NCBI RefSeq assembly: GCF_021044685.1
Contig: NZ_CP088014.1
Span: 2,652,001 to 2,716,000 of the forward strand
Direction of reading: 5' to 3'
Source of the DNA: Bradyrhizobium daqingense
GTDB lineage: Bacteria > Pseudomonadota > Alphaproteobacteria > Rhizobiales > Xanthobacteraceae
DNA length: 64,000 bases
Of this stretch, positions 1-7,706 are shown in pieces. Position 1 is the stretch's first letter, and every line of letters starts with the position of its first letter. Under the pieces are notes generated by a model. It saw only the letters and a list, made by a program, of their open reading frames with translations. It did no database searches and was not told the origin of the DNA. Both the position numbers and the translations under genes were made by a program.

Positions 1-597
1 TGGCGTACGGACCCGTCCCGGTCCGGAGTCGGTGGGTGCATCGGTGACATCGGCACCCATGCCTACAATCTTGCCTGCTTCGTCACCGGGCTCGAGCTCG
101 ACGAGCTGCTCGCTCAATTGTCGACGTTTGTCGAGGGGCGGCGCCTCGATGATGATGTCCAGATCCTCCTCAAGTGGAAGGGCGGCGCCAGGGGCATGCT
201 GTGGGCGAGCCAAGTTGCCGTCGGCAATGAGAACGGGCTCACGCTGCGTGTCTACGGGAGCAAAGGGGGTCTCGAATGGGCGCAAGAGAATCCAAATCAA
301 CTTTGGTTCACACCGTACGGCAGGCCCAGGCAGCTCCTGACCCGCGGCGGCGCCGGAGCATCGCGCGAGGCGAGTCGGGTCACCCGCATTCCATCGGGAC
401 ATCCCGAGGGCTACCTTGAAGGTTTCGCAACAATCTATGCCGAGGCGGCGCGCGCCATCCGTGCGGCAACGGCCGGCGAAAAGCCGCATCCCGATGTCGT
501 CTTTCCGACGGTCGAGGATGGGCTTGCAGGTGTGAAGTTGATCGATGCTGCGGTGAAGTCATCCGCGGCCAACGGCGTCTGGGTTCGGATGACTTGA
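1..597 (+). CDS. Gfo/Idh/MocA family oxidoreductase, C-terminal part (partial)
   Basis: The frame is open from the first base and ends at TGA 595-597, so the N-terminal Rossmann domain lies outside the window. The visible 198 residues are the substrate-binding half of an NAD(P)-dependent sugar or inositol dehydrogenase-like enzyme. The motif GCIGDIGTHAYNLACFVTG near the start matches the conserved GxxxDxGxH segment that carries the catalytic His in this family. The rest shows the usual alternation of beta strands and a C-terminal helix bundle ending in a VKLIDAAVKSS-type helix. The substrate cannot be assigned from this half alone. Family call is secure; reaction is not. Confidence 0.85.
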   Translation, partial: WRTDPSRSGVGGCIGDIGTHAYNLACFVTGLELDELLAQLSTFVEGRRLDDDVQILLKWKGGARGMLWASQVAVGNENGLTLRVYGSKGGLEWAQENPNQLWFTPYGRPRQLLTRGGAGASREASRVTRIPSGHPEGYLEGFATIYAEAARAIRAATAGEKPHPDVVFPTVEDGLAGVKLIDAAVKSSAANGVWVRMT

Positions 598-606
598 CTG
601 CCGCGG

Positions 607-849
607 TTAGCGGCGCGGCTTTGAGCAAACACGAGTTTGCTCGCAATCGACTCGGCAACTCCTTTGCTGCCAAAAGGAGCCGGCTATCCCTGTTTCGCAC
701 CCATGATGACCTAAGCACAATGGACAATGGATCGCGATCTTGCCGCCGTCTTTGTCCGCGTCTGCAGGGGTGGGATTTGCATCAACGGCGCTAATGCAAA
801 GGTCGCGAGCGTCTGCAGTGGCGAGTGAACCGAGCCAAACGAGCGCCAA
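607..849 (-). pseudogene. Possible remnant of a small Cys-rich exported protein (DUF2946-like)
   Basis: Read on the minus strand, a hydrophobic stretch ending in ATADA is followed by a segment with CPLCLGHH. Small DUF2946-type exported proteins combine a signal peptide with a C-terminal CPxCL...H motif and often lie near TonB receptor genes, as here. The first codon is TTG, there is an in-frame stop just upstream, and the tail after the motif looks random. If real, this is probably a decayed gene. It could equally be chance coding, so confidence is low. Confidence 0.22.
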
Positions 850-911
850 GGTGCCTCAAAGCAACAAGTCTGACCTTGCCCAAGGACCACGCGGCCCTCG
901 CGAGGGCGGAT

Positions 912-941
912 AGTATGATAAACCGATTGAAACGTCATACT
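912..941. promoter_or_regulatory. Inverted repeat upstream of the TonB receptor, candidate operator
   Basis: The arms AGTATGA (912-918) and TCATACT (935-941) are exact reverse complements separated by 16 bases. The repeat lies 66-95 bases before the receptor start, where an operator for a metal-responsive repressor would be expected. I could not match it to a known Fur, Zur or MntR box. Confidence 0.3.
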
Positions 942-1006
942 TGCGCTGGTAGCCTGCGGAGCGGGATCGGAATGGCTGCAGCCAAGTGAACTGCTGTTGG
1001 AAGTGA

Positions 1007-3226
1007 GTGGGGGCGTCCCGGGTGCGCAAAGCTTTTTTGCGGATATTTTCCGCGACTGCGTCGTCCGCCATGATCGCGATTCCTGCCGAGGCGCAGCAGG
1101 TTTCAGCGCGGCAGGTCGGTCAGCTGCCCCCGGTCACCGTCACCGGTCCAACCGCAGGCCCCAAGCGGGTCGCGCGGCAAAAGCCGTTGCCAAACCGGGA
1201 GATGCGCAACAGGTCTGTAGCCCGCCCCACACAAGAGCTCTCGATCGGAGAGTCCGGTGGCGTCATGCCAGCATCTTCATCTGATGGCCCGAATGCTTTG
1301 CGACCGACGGCTGCCAGCGCGATCCGCTTCGCGGGGGCTGAAGTAAATGCAGTACCGTTCACCCGGCCCGGCGAAGCCCTGGAGATCGTTCCTGGCTTGA
1401 TTGTCACGCAGCATTCCGGAGAAGGCAAAGCCAACCAATATTTTCTACGCGGCTTCAATCTCGACCACGGGACGGATCTGGCCATTACCGTGGACGGCAT
1501 GCCCGTCAACATGCCGACCCATGGCCATGGGCAAGGCTATGCCGATATCAACTTCCTGATTCCGGAGCTGATCCAGTCGGTGAACGTACGCAAGGGGCCA
1601 TACTTCGCAGATGTTGGCGATTTCGGCTCGGCCGGAGCTGTCGGAATCGACTATGTCAATAAACTGCCCAGAAACATCGCCGAAGTGAGCCTTGGCAGCT
1701 TCGGGTACCGCCGTGCCGTGACGGCGGGATCCGCGACCGTCGGCGACGGCACTCTGCTCTCGGCCATCGAAGGTACAAAGTATAACGGTCCATGGGATGT
1801 TCCGGACGATGTGCGCAAGATCAATGGTCTGCTGCGCTATAGTCAGGGCACCGTGACCGATGGCTTCACTCTGAGCGGCATGGCCTATGCCAACGCCTGG
1901 AATTCCACCGATCAGGTCGCGCAGAGGGCCATCGATCAAGGCTTGATTAATCGCTGGGGGACGATCGATCCGACTGATGGGGGCGTCTCCAGTCGGTTCA
2001 GCTTGTCCGCCAATTTTGCCCATTCAAGCGCGTACGGCCAGACCAACGTCAGCGCCTACGCTATTCGTTCAGACCTGCAGCTCTACAACAACTTCACGTA
2101 CTTTCTCGACAATCCCGTCAATGGCGACCAGTTCAACCAACTCGATCGCCGATCGGTCGGCGGCTTCGATGCACGACACGCTTTTGACTGGCGGTTTGGC
2201 AGCCTTGAGACTCAGACCCGCGTGGGTGTGCAGACCCGCTACGACGACATCCAGGTGGGCCTGTTCAAGACCGAGCAGCGAAATTGGCTTTCGACCGTGC
2301 GCGAGGATCGGGTGCAGGAGGGCAACGTCGGCATATGGACCGACAGCACGACGCGTTGGACCGACTGGCTGCGCACGACGGTCGGCATCCGGGAAGATTT
2401 GTTCGCGGGGCGTGTGCTGAGTGACACGCCGGAAAATTCAGGGAATGCGCAGGCTTCGATGGTGAGCCCCAAGGCCGGCATCGTGCTTGGCCCGTGGTTC
2501 AAGACTGAACTCTACGGCAATGCCGGGTACGGCTTGCACAGCAACGATATCAGGGGCGCGACCATCACGGTTGATCCCAATGACAAAGTGACGCCGCTCG
2601 ATCGTGTGCCGTTGCTGGTGCGGTCACGCGGTGCGGAAGTCGGCGTTCGCACCAGACCCATCAACGGCCTCACCAGCTCGGTCGCACTATTCGTTCTCGA
2701 TTTCGATTCCGAGCTTCTATTCGTCGGCGACGCTGGTACGACCGAGCCGAGCCGGCCGAGCCGCCGGGTCGGTGTCGAGTGGGTGAACCAATACAAGCCG
2801 CTGCCTTGGCTGTCGGTCGATCTCGATCTCGCCTACACCCGCGCGCGCTTTACCAACATTGACCCTGTGGGCGACCGCATACCCGGCGCGCCGGCATGGG
2901 TAGGAAGCGCTGCCATTACCTTCGGCAACGAGACCGGCTGGTTCGGCGCTTTGAAAGCTCGCTATTTCGGACCACGACCGCTTGTCGAGGACGACAGTGT
3001 TCGGTCGCTGTCGTCGCTCATTTTCAACGCGCGCGCGGGATATCGATTCGACAACGGGCTACGCGTGCAGCTCGACGTGCTCAACCTCTTCAATGCGCAC
3101 ACGAACCAGATCGAATATTACTACGTGTCGCGACTGCCGGGTGAACCTATCGAAGGCGTCGCCGATCGTCATGTTCACCCAGCAGAACCCCTCGCGGTGC
3201 GTCTTACAGTAGCGGCTCGGCTCTGA
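1007..3226 (+). CDS. TonB-dependent outer-membrane receptor
   Basis: A 739-residue outer-membrane receptor that would import a scarce nutrient using energy from TonB/ExbBD. An N-terminal signal peptide ends near AMIAIPAEA. The plug domain follows, with LPPVTVTG near residue 45 as a TonB-box-like element and the signatures EIVPGL, QYFLRGFNLDHGTD and VDGMPVNMPTHGHG. The C-terminal half is beta-barrel and ends in a strand with alternating hydrophobic residues. The His-rich plug loop PTHGHGQGY suggests, but does not prove, a metal or metal-chelate ligand. The start is GTG. A second GTG at 1022 gives a cleaner signal peptide and has a G-rich stretch about 9 bases upstream. It stands alone; no tonB/exb genes are adjacent. 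Confidence 0.92.
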   Translation: MGASRVRKAFLRIFSATASSAMIAIPAEAQQVSARQVGQLPPVTVTGPTAGPKRVARQKPLPNREMRNRSVARPTQELSIGESGGVMPASSSDGPNALRPTAASAIRFAGAEVNAVPFTRPGEALEIVPGLIVTQHSGEGKANQYFLRGFNLDHGTDLAITVDGMPVNMPTHGHGQGYADINFLIPELIQSVNVRKGPYFADVGDFGSAGAVGIDYVNKLPRNIAEVSLGSFGYRRAVTAGSATVGDGTLLSAIEGTKYNGPWDVPDDVRKINGLLRYSQGTVTDGFTLSGMAYANAWNSTDQVAQRAIDQGLINRWGTIDPTDGGVSSRFSLSANFAHSSAYGQTNVSAYAIRSDLQLYNNFTYFLDNPVNGDQFNQLDRRSVGGFDARHAFDWRFGSLETQTRVGVQTRYDDIQVGLFKTEQRNWLSTVREDRVQEGNVGIWTDSTTRWTDWLRTTVGIREDLFAGRVLSDTPENSGNAQASMVSPKAGIVLGPWFKTELYGNAGYGLHSNDIRGATITVDPNDKVTPLDRVPLLVRSRGAEVGVRTRPINGLTSSVALFVLDFDSELLFVGDAGTTEPSRPSRRVGVEWVNQYKPLPWLSVDLDLAYTRARFTNIDPVGDRIPGAPAWVGSAAITFGNETGWFGALKARYFGPRPLVEDDSVRSLSSLIFNARAGYRFDNGLRVQLDVLNLFNAHTNQIEYYYVSRLPGEPIEGVADRHVHPAEPLAVRLTVAARL

Positions 3227-3290
3227 TGGCGATGATAGGATTCAAACCTATGACCACCTGACGAGCTACCGGGGCTGCTCCATCCCCGCG
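3227..3290 (-). pseudogene. Degenerate initiator tRNA (tRNA-fMet) remnant
   Basis: On the minus strand, reading down from 3290, the sequence starts CGCGGGG, continues with GGAGCAGCCCCGGTAGCTCG and ends in a T-arm-like segment with stem ATAGG/CCTAT around TTTGAAT. The first part is nearly the acceptor and D-arm of alphaproteobacterial initiator tRNA. The anticodon arm is missing: TCAGG is followed almost directly by GGTCATAGG. The 3' acceptor strand no longer pairs with CGCGGGG. It is therefore a non-functional remnant lying directly after the TonB receptor stop codon. Comparison to the tRNA is from memory. Confidence 0.6.
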
Positions 3291-3518
3291 TCAATGAGAA
3301 GCTGCTCGTCAGTTCGCTCAGCGTCGTAACCCATGGCTACATGAGCGATGGGCGCGTGATCGGACTTTAGCGAGTGAGCGCTTCAGCTCCAGGAGAGAAG
3401 CTGGCGGCATGGACGTACTTTCCGAACTTTGCGGAGAATGTTCCCCTGAGATTGGAGCCTTCCGAGCGAAGGCAGAATGCCACGTGGAACATCCACCGGC
3501 GTAGTGCATTGGCGGCGA

Positions 3519-3734
3519 ATGCGCAGGTACTACTTTCATTTTGAGGGGAATCGTCCACACACGGACGAGACGGGCGAGTTCCTGGAGGACGATGAAGCCG
3601 CCTGGGCTGCTGCGCTCCGGTTGGTACGGGACGTGGAGAATGGGTTGCGACCGGGTGAGAACTGGACACTGCGCGTGGTCAGCGAGGACACGCCCGTATA
3701 TATCCTCAGGGTAATGACGAAGCGCTACCGCTGA
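3519..3734 (+). CDS. DUF6894 family small protein
   Basis: A 71-residue cytosolic protein of unknown function. It begins MRRYYFHFEGN and has an internal DETGEFLEDDEAAWAAALR segment, the pattern of the DUF6894 family, which is abundant in Bradyrhizobium and relatives: an N-terminal beta strand YYFHF, an acidic DxxG(x)E turn, then an Ala-rich helix. An upstream in-frame ATG at 3477 would add 14 residues unlike the family, so I chose 3519. It sits alone between the tRNA remnant and a convergent Crp/Fnr gene. Confidence 0.72.
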   Translation: MRRYYFHFEGNRPHTDETGEFLEDDEAAWAAALRLVRDVENGLRPGENWTLRVVSEDTPVYILRVMTKRYR

Positions 3735-3753
3735 GATCAAGCAATCACAAGGG

Positions 3754-4494
3754 TCACTTCCCGCCGTTTCTTTCCGCTCGGAGAACCTCGGCAAAATGCT
3801 TTTTGACCGACGAGTTGCATGAGCAAGAACTGCGATGAAGAGCTTTGAGGTCGCGAACGGTGATACTGCCGCGGGCGGTCTCGATCACGCCGGCAGCTTT
3901 GAAGTCATGAAGGACGCGGCTGGCGTAGCTTCGCCCTACTCCGAGTATCCCTGCAAACTGCTCATGCGTGAGTGGAACAGTGCCAGCACCCGTGTGCTCC
4001 ACGAGATCGATGATCCACTTCGCTGCCCGTTGCTCGATGGAATGCGCCGCGTTGCAGGCAATTGATTGGAAAGTTTGCGCCACAAAGCAATCGGCATATC
4101 TGGCGAGCAGTTGATTCAGCCCACTCGATTCTTGTTGCGCCTCATAAAGCTTGCGGGCTGAGAGCCGGACCAATGGCCCAGCCATTTTCACTGCCAAGCG
4201 AGAGTAGGCCGGCAGGAGGCCGTGACTGATCACGCCGCCTGCGGCTCCCTCCCGTCCAACCAGCAGAACTTCAATCTCGCGATCATCATCGGTCGCAACG
4301 GCGAAGGAAACCAGCGTGGGTCCGCAAGGAAAATAGATATTCTCGACGGCATCGCCTGGATAGCAGAGAGCTTGGCCGGAATACCCGTCGATCTCATCCA
4401 TATAGGGTCTGAGACTTCTGAAGTCCTTGGGGGCAAGTGACCGCAGCAGCTCGTTTTCAGGCGCGCCGTCACTGTTGGATTCTTCAGAACGCAT
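3754..4494 (-). CDS. Crp/Fnr family transcriptional regulator
   Basis: A 246-residue regulator with an N-terminal cyclic-nucleotide-binding-like beta roll (about residues 20-140, including YPGDAVENIYFPCGPTLVSF) and a C-terminal winged helix-turn-helix whose recognition segment is LTHEQFAGILGVGRSYASRVL. No Fnr-type N-terminal Cys cluster is present, so direct Fe-S oxygen sensing is not supported; a CSCNS pair lies near the C-terminus. The frame is open to 4773 upstream, but those extra 93 residues do not resemble the family, so I placed the start at ATG 4494. Related Bradyrhizobium proteins act in stress or metabolic control; the effector here is unknown. Confidence 0.82.
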   Translation of the reverse strand: MRSEESNSDGAPENELLRSLAPKDFRSLRPYMDEIDGYSGQALCYPGDAVENIYFPCGPTLVSFAVATDDDREIEVLLVGREGAAGGVISHGLLPAYSRLAVKMAGPLVRLSARKLYEAQQESSGLNQLLARYADCFVAQTFQSIACNAAHSIEQRAAKWIIDLVEHTGAGTVPLTHEQFAGILGVGRSYASRVLHDFKAAGVIETARGSITVRDLKALHRSSCSCNSSVKKHFAEVLRAERNGGK

Positions 4495-4797
4495 CCGCTT
4501 CCACTCGATTAGTGAGTGAGTGCTTTTAGCGTTCCACCAAAGGAACCCACCGTCTGAAAGTGCACACAAATGCACCGTGCCCCCCGATTTTTTGCACACG
4601 GGGAGAGACCGGCGCACTAGTCTGAGCCCCCGAATCGGAACGAACGACCCCCTCAGCTTTTCCAGTGCTCGGTTTTCACTCCGCACGGCGGCCTTGTTTT
4701 GTGATACGCCTTTCGAAAAGTGCAGTTGCGCTGTCCGTTTGACCTCCAAATTCCTGATGATACTGTCGTTCATCTTCGTTTTGTCCGGGAGGACACG

Positions 4798-5001
4798 ATG
4801 GGATGGTTTGACCGATTGTTTGGAACGGCGTCGGCGCCGGCGACCCGGCTCTTTGCGAGATTTGGGCGGAAATCACGGGCACCGACTGATCCCGACCTTC
4901 TGAAGATTGCCAAGGACCGAAAGGGCCACATCTCGCGGAAGGCCATGCGGGAAGAATATAATCGGCTGCTGCTGGAGAAGTACGCGCACGACAAGTCCTG
5001 A
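4798..5001 (+). CDS. Small basic hypothetical protein
   Basis: A 67-residue protein starting MGWFDRLFG, preceded by a strong ribosome site (GGGAGG, 6 bases before the ATG). It is rich in Lys and Arg and has a charged C-terminal helix containing RKAMREEYNRLLLEKYA. There is no signal peptide and no recognisable domain. The good ribosome site and charged, non-random composition make it a likely gene. The upstream in-frame ATG at 4720 lacks such a site. Function unknown. Confidence 0.6.
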   Translation: MGWFDRLFGTASAPATRLFARFGRKSRAPTDPDLLKIAKDRKGHISRKAMREEYNRLLLEKYAHDKS

Positions 5002-5326
5002 TCTCTAGCCGCATCCAGTGTTGCCGTTGCGCGCCAGCGAAGCTCCGCCTTGGGCGGCTTCTCGAAGGTTGCTTGTTGTGTGACGTGAGAATCCCTGGCT
5101 CTGCCGTCCGCCTTCCTCCGTTACCACCGACGTGCACAACGCTCATCAGTCGAGTTGATGGAGCTGGCGCCGCGTGGCGCGGCTCTCGCACGAATAGGAA
5201 CTCTCGCATCCATCGCGGCTTGACTCCGCGGGCCAGCGTCGCCGCCGATCGCTGGTCTGCACGGCCCCGCCTCCAAGCCCCCCATACCCCCCAGGGTGGG
5301 GCCGTGCTTCATCAGCAGGAGACGAC
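5002..5326. other. Intergenic leader region with a long hairpin
   Basis: No convincing gene. It holds a GC-rich CCGCC/GGCGG hairpin near 5045-5060 after the preceding gene, and exact 9-base arms CACGGCCCC (5260-5268) and GGGGCCGTG (5298-5306) that would fold just upstream of the DUF2934 gene at 5327. The second structure could be a leader element; no ligand-binding riboswitch consensus is visible. Confidence 0.35.
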
Positions 5327-5488
5327 ATGCCCGAGCCGACCGAGCAAGAGATCAGAGAACGTGCGCACAAGCTCTGGGAGCAGGCGGGCAAGCCCGAAGG
5401 TCGCGACGAAGAATTTTGGCGCGCCGCCGAGCAGGAGCTGCGCAACGAGGACGAGTCGAATACATTGCGGACGCCGGATACGTTGTGA
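5327..5488 (+). CDS. DUF2934 family small protein
   Basis: A 53-residue protein beginning MPEPTEQEIRERAHKLWEQA and continuing with a GRDEEFWRAAEQEL segment. This is the DUF2934 pattern: a REIREAYxLWExxG helix followed by a second DxxFWxxAExEL helix. Function is unknown; members are short, charged and common in rhizobia. An AGGAGA ribosome site lies about 5 bases before the ATG. The last codons overlap the start of a possible 29-residue Cys-rich peptide (GTGA overlap). A second DUF2934 protein follows at 5664. Confidence 0.75.
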   Translation: MPEPTEQEIRERAHKLWEQAGKPEGRDEEFWRAAEQELRNEDESNTLRTPDTL

Positions 5489-5574
5489 CCGACAAGGCCT
5501 GCCCATTCTGCTTCGGCTTGGGATGGGTCTGTGAAAGCCGTCAGCCCTGTCGGATCGGATACGAGGTGGCTTAG
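5485..5574 (+). CDS. Putative 29-residue Cys-rich micropeptide, coupled to DUF2934
   Basis: A GTG start overlaps the TGA stop of the upstream DUF2934 gene (GTGA, 4 bases), the classic geometry of translational coupling. The peptide contains CPFCFGLGWVCESRQPC, with Cys spacing C-x2-C-x6-C-x5-C and a G-x-G between them, like one turn of a DnaJ-type zinc ribbon. Small proteins with a CPxCxGxGWVCE core are, to my recollection, found in Bradyrhizobium, which supports it. It is too short for statistical support from one sequence. Confidence 0.38.
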   Translation: MTDKACPFCFGLGWVCESRQPCRIGYEVA

Positions 5575-5663
5575 AGCAGATCTCGGTTCTCCGAAAAAAA
5601 TCAGCGGCCTTGGGTGCTTGAGGGAACGGGATTTGCTGGAAAGGCATTCAGTGTCTGACCAGC

Positions 5664-5981
5664 ATGGCTCTGACAACATTCCCTCCCACGGCAGCGTCGG
5701 CAGTGGACGAGCAGAAAAAGATAGAGCACCAGATCGAGCTAGCCACGCGAGCGGCCGCGCTCGTCAAGGACGAAACCACGTCCCGCGGGTTCAGGAGCTT
5801 CGCCGAGGAGATGAAGCAGAAGCTCCGCCGCATGATGCGGCGCGGCAAGGTGCGGGCACGCGCCTACGAACTGTGGGAGCAGGCCGGCCGGCCGGCCGAC
5901 CGCGATCTGGAATTCTGGCTCGAAGCGGAACGGCAGGTCGAAGAAGAGCGCGAACCGAGGAAGGGCCCGTCACCCTCATAG
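5664..5981 (+). CDS. DUF2934 domain protein with N-terminal helical extension
   Basis: A 105-residue protein. Residues from about 63 on carry the DUF2934 pattern RARAYELWEQAGRP followed by DLEFWLEAERQVE. Ahead of it lies a helical, charged segment with ATRAAALVKDETTSRGFRSF. It lacks a signal peptide and membrane segments, so it is probably cytosolic. It is the second DUF2934 gene in 350 bases and is likely a diverged tandem relative of the gene at 5327. The ribosome site before ATG 5664 is weak. Function unknown. Confidence 0.7.
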   Translation: MALTTFPPTAASAVDEQKKIEHQIELATRAAALVKDETTSRGFRSFAEEMKQKLRRMMRRGKVRARAYELWEQAGRPADRDLEFWLEAERQVEEEREPRKGPSPS

Positions 5982-6053
5982 TGGCGATTGCTGCTGGCGC
6001 TCTCGGTGCCCTGGCAGCAAGGCAACGCTCCGGCCGGTCGTCGCGTCACCACA

Positions 6054-6089
6054 GAAAAAAAGCCGCCGGGTTCTTCACCCTGGCGGCTT
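6054..6089 (-). terminator. Rho-independent terminator (minus strand)
   Basis: Stem AAGCCGCC (6060-6067) pairs with GGCGGCTT (6082-6089). On the minus strand it runs into a T tract corresponding to the A run at 6054-6061. It would end transcripts coming from the Gly/His-rich gene at 6327-6707. Confidence 0.7.
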
Positions 6090-6326
6090 CGAAAAGTTCG
6101 TAGCTGTTGATCGCCTTCCCAGCCTCGTGCGTACCGCCGTTACCTTGTTTGCGGCCATGCTTGATCATTGTAGGCGAGGGCGGATGATTCTGTTGTGACC
6201 GAAATCACACAGTGGAAAGCTGACGGCAGATCTCGCGAAGGGTCCACGTGTCGCCGGTGCGAGAACGAGGCGCTACGTGGGCCTGAATCATGACATGCGG
6301 TCGAGGCCGAACACCGCGCGTGCAGA

Positions 6327-6707
6327 CTAGCTGCAGCTCAGCGGCAACGGCACGCCGGGGTGCAGCTCGTACCAATCGTAGCAATCCGGATAGTAGCCGT
6401 AGTATCCATAGCCGGGCCGATAACGGCCGAAGTGATGAAACGCATGCTGGCGGAAGCCTGCGCCGCCGGAGGCGACGTGGCCGATCCCAAAATGCTCGCC
6501 GCCAAATCGTCCTCCGCCAAAGCCTCCGGCATGTCCGATCCCGCCGAAATGCGCGCCGCCGCCGAAGCCGCCGCCGCCGAAGCCGTGGCCGCCACCGCCA
6601 AAACCGCCGTGACCTCCGCCGCCACCACCGCCATGCGCTGCGGCCGTGCCGACGGCCAGAGTCGAGGCCAGCACCGCCGTTGCCAAGATCATGATTGCTC
6701 GTTTCAT
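6327..6707 (-). CDS. Exported Gly/His-rich protein
   Basis: A 126-residue protein with a clear signal peptide (MKRAIMILATAVLASTLAV then AAA). It is followed by about 60 residues of GGGHGGFGGGGHGF-type repeats and a Tyr-rich tail (YGYYGYYPDCYDWY). AAGGAG precedes the ATG at 6707; the open frame to 6848 is not needed. The low-complexity Gly/His region would suit a surface or periplasmic role, and clustered His could bind metal; neither is shown. Similar Gly-rich exported proteins are common in Bradyrhizobium. A terminator lies 240 bases downstream. Confidence 0.72.
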   Translation of the reverse strand: MKRAIMILATAVLASTLAVGTAAAHGGGGGGGHGGFGGGGHGFGGGGFGGGAHFGGIGHAGGFGGGRFGGEHFGIGHVASGGAGFRQHAFHHFGRYRPGYGYYGYYPDCYDWYELHPGVPLPLSCS

Positions 6708-6974
6708 GGGACACTCCTTTCGTGCCAAGCCGCCCGCCATCATCGCAGTCCGCGTTCGCGTCGTGCTAGCCAATGCTCCGGATGAGATGGCACCTGATGA
6801 CTGGGCTCGTGATGCACGAGAGGTAAGAACGGTGCGCGGCAATCCCACTAAATTCGGCTTCAGGAATGAGGCCGCCAGCCGGAAAGGCGATCCTGGTGCG
6901 CATCGTCGCGGCGCGCCGAAAGGAGCGGGCTGAACAATTCATCCCGCTCCTTCGTGCGATGTGATGTGCAGCGA

Positions 6975-7220
6975 TCAGAACGCGCCGGTGCCGGGCTCGC
7001 ACGGCACATTGTTGCCGGTCCAGGGCGCGGTCGCAAACGCGCCGACGCGCGGTGCTGGCACGCAGCCGCGGCTGTCCTGATAGATCGGTACGTTCGATGC
7101 GACCGTATCGGATTGCATCACGGGCTGCCGCATGGGGGCATGGTGTTCGCGCGCCATGACGGGTCCTCCAATCAAGGCGGCTGCAATCAGCCCCATCGGC
7201 AAGAGCTTGGAAGTGATCAT
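6975..7220 (-). CDS. Small exported protein, paralogue of the 19675 gene
   Basis: An 81-residue protein with a signal peptide ending near GGPVMA. The mature part has two Cys residues in the C-terminal half, in RGCVPAPRVGAFATAPW and then PCEPGTG. The protein at 19675-19908 shares this pattern (C-x2-AP-x-VGA-x-ATAPW ... PCEP), so the two are paralogues. An AGGAGA site precedes the start. Two Cys in an exported protein suggest a disulfide. No known function; the pattern is probably a rhizobial family. Confidence 0.72.
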   Translation of the reverse strand: MITSKLLPMGLIAAALIGGPVMAREHHAPMRQPVMQSDTVASNVPIYQDSRGCVPAPRVGAFATAPWTGNNVPCEPGTGAF

Positions 7221-7452
7221 TCGGCTTCTCCTTTGATGACAGCAGGCCGATCAAGCCGGCTCCTTCAGGAGATGTGCACGACCGGCGCCGATCCAAATGC
7301 ACGAATTGCTCACCGGTGTTCAACGGCCTGTGAGCCGCTGCGCCAGCGCGACCACGATCGTGCGAATAGGCAACCTTCGTTGCCTTGCGAGAGTAACGGC
7401 GCGCGGATTGCGGGCATATCTCCATCATAGCGCAGCCCGAATGGAGGCGAAG

Positions 7453-7629
7453 ATGATCACGACGATGGCACGACGCGTTGTCGTCCTGCTGACGCTCTTG
7501 GTGGCAAAGGCGGCCGGATTCCTGAAAATCAATTCAGTGCTGCTGCTGTCGCCGCAGCACCATCTGGTCATGCAGCGCGTAGCCGATCGCAGGCGGGCGC
7601 GCCGCCGTGCGCTCGGAACGGGACGGTGA
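7453..7629 (+). CDS. Possible 58-residue membrane peptide upstream of the response regulator
   Basis: ATG 7453 follows a good GGAGG site (7443-7447) by 5 bases. The product begins MITTMARRVVVLLTLLVAKA, a likely single membrane helix, and ends in a basic tail rich in Arg. It lies in the 486-base gap between the divergent gene at 7220 and the response regulator. Codon usage and tail composition are not convincing, so this is a weak call. I see nothing else in 7221-7452. Confidence 0.3.
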   Translation: MITTMARRVVVLLTLLVAKAAGFLKINSVLLLSPQHHLVMQRVADRRRARRRALGTGR

Positions 7630-7706
7630 CCATGACGTCGCAAGCCGCCGGGCCCACGCCGTCCCGCCGCAGGCCGAACCGCCGCGCAGAAGGTGGGACC
7701 AAGCTC

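Noticed and set aside
598..1006. Cobalamin or other riboswitch before the TonB receptor
   Set aside because: No conserved B12-box or other riboswitch core could be found in the leader.
3318..3794. 158-residue minus-strand open frame across the DUF6894 gene
   Set aside because: Antisense to a recognised family member; random composition.
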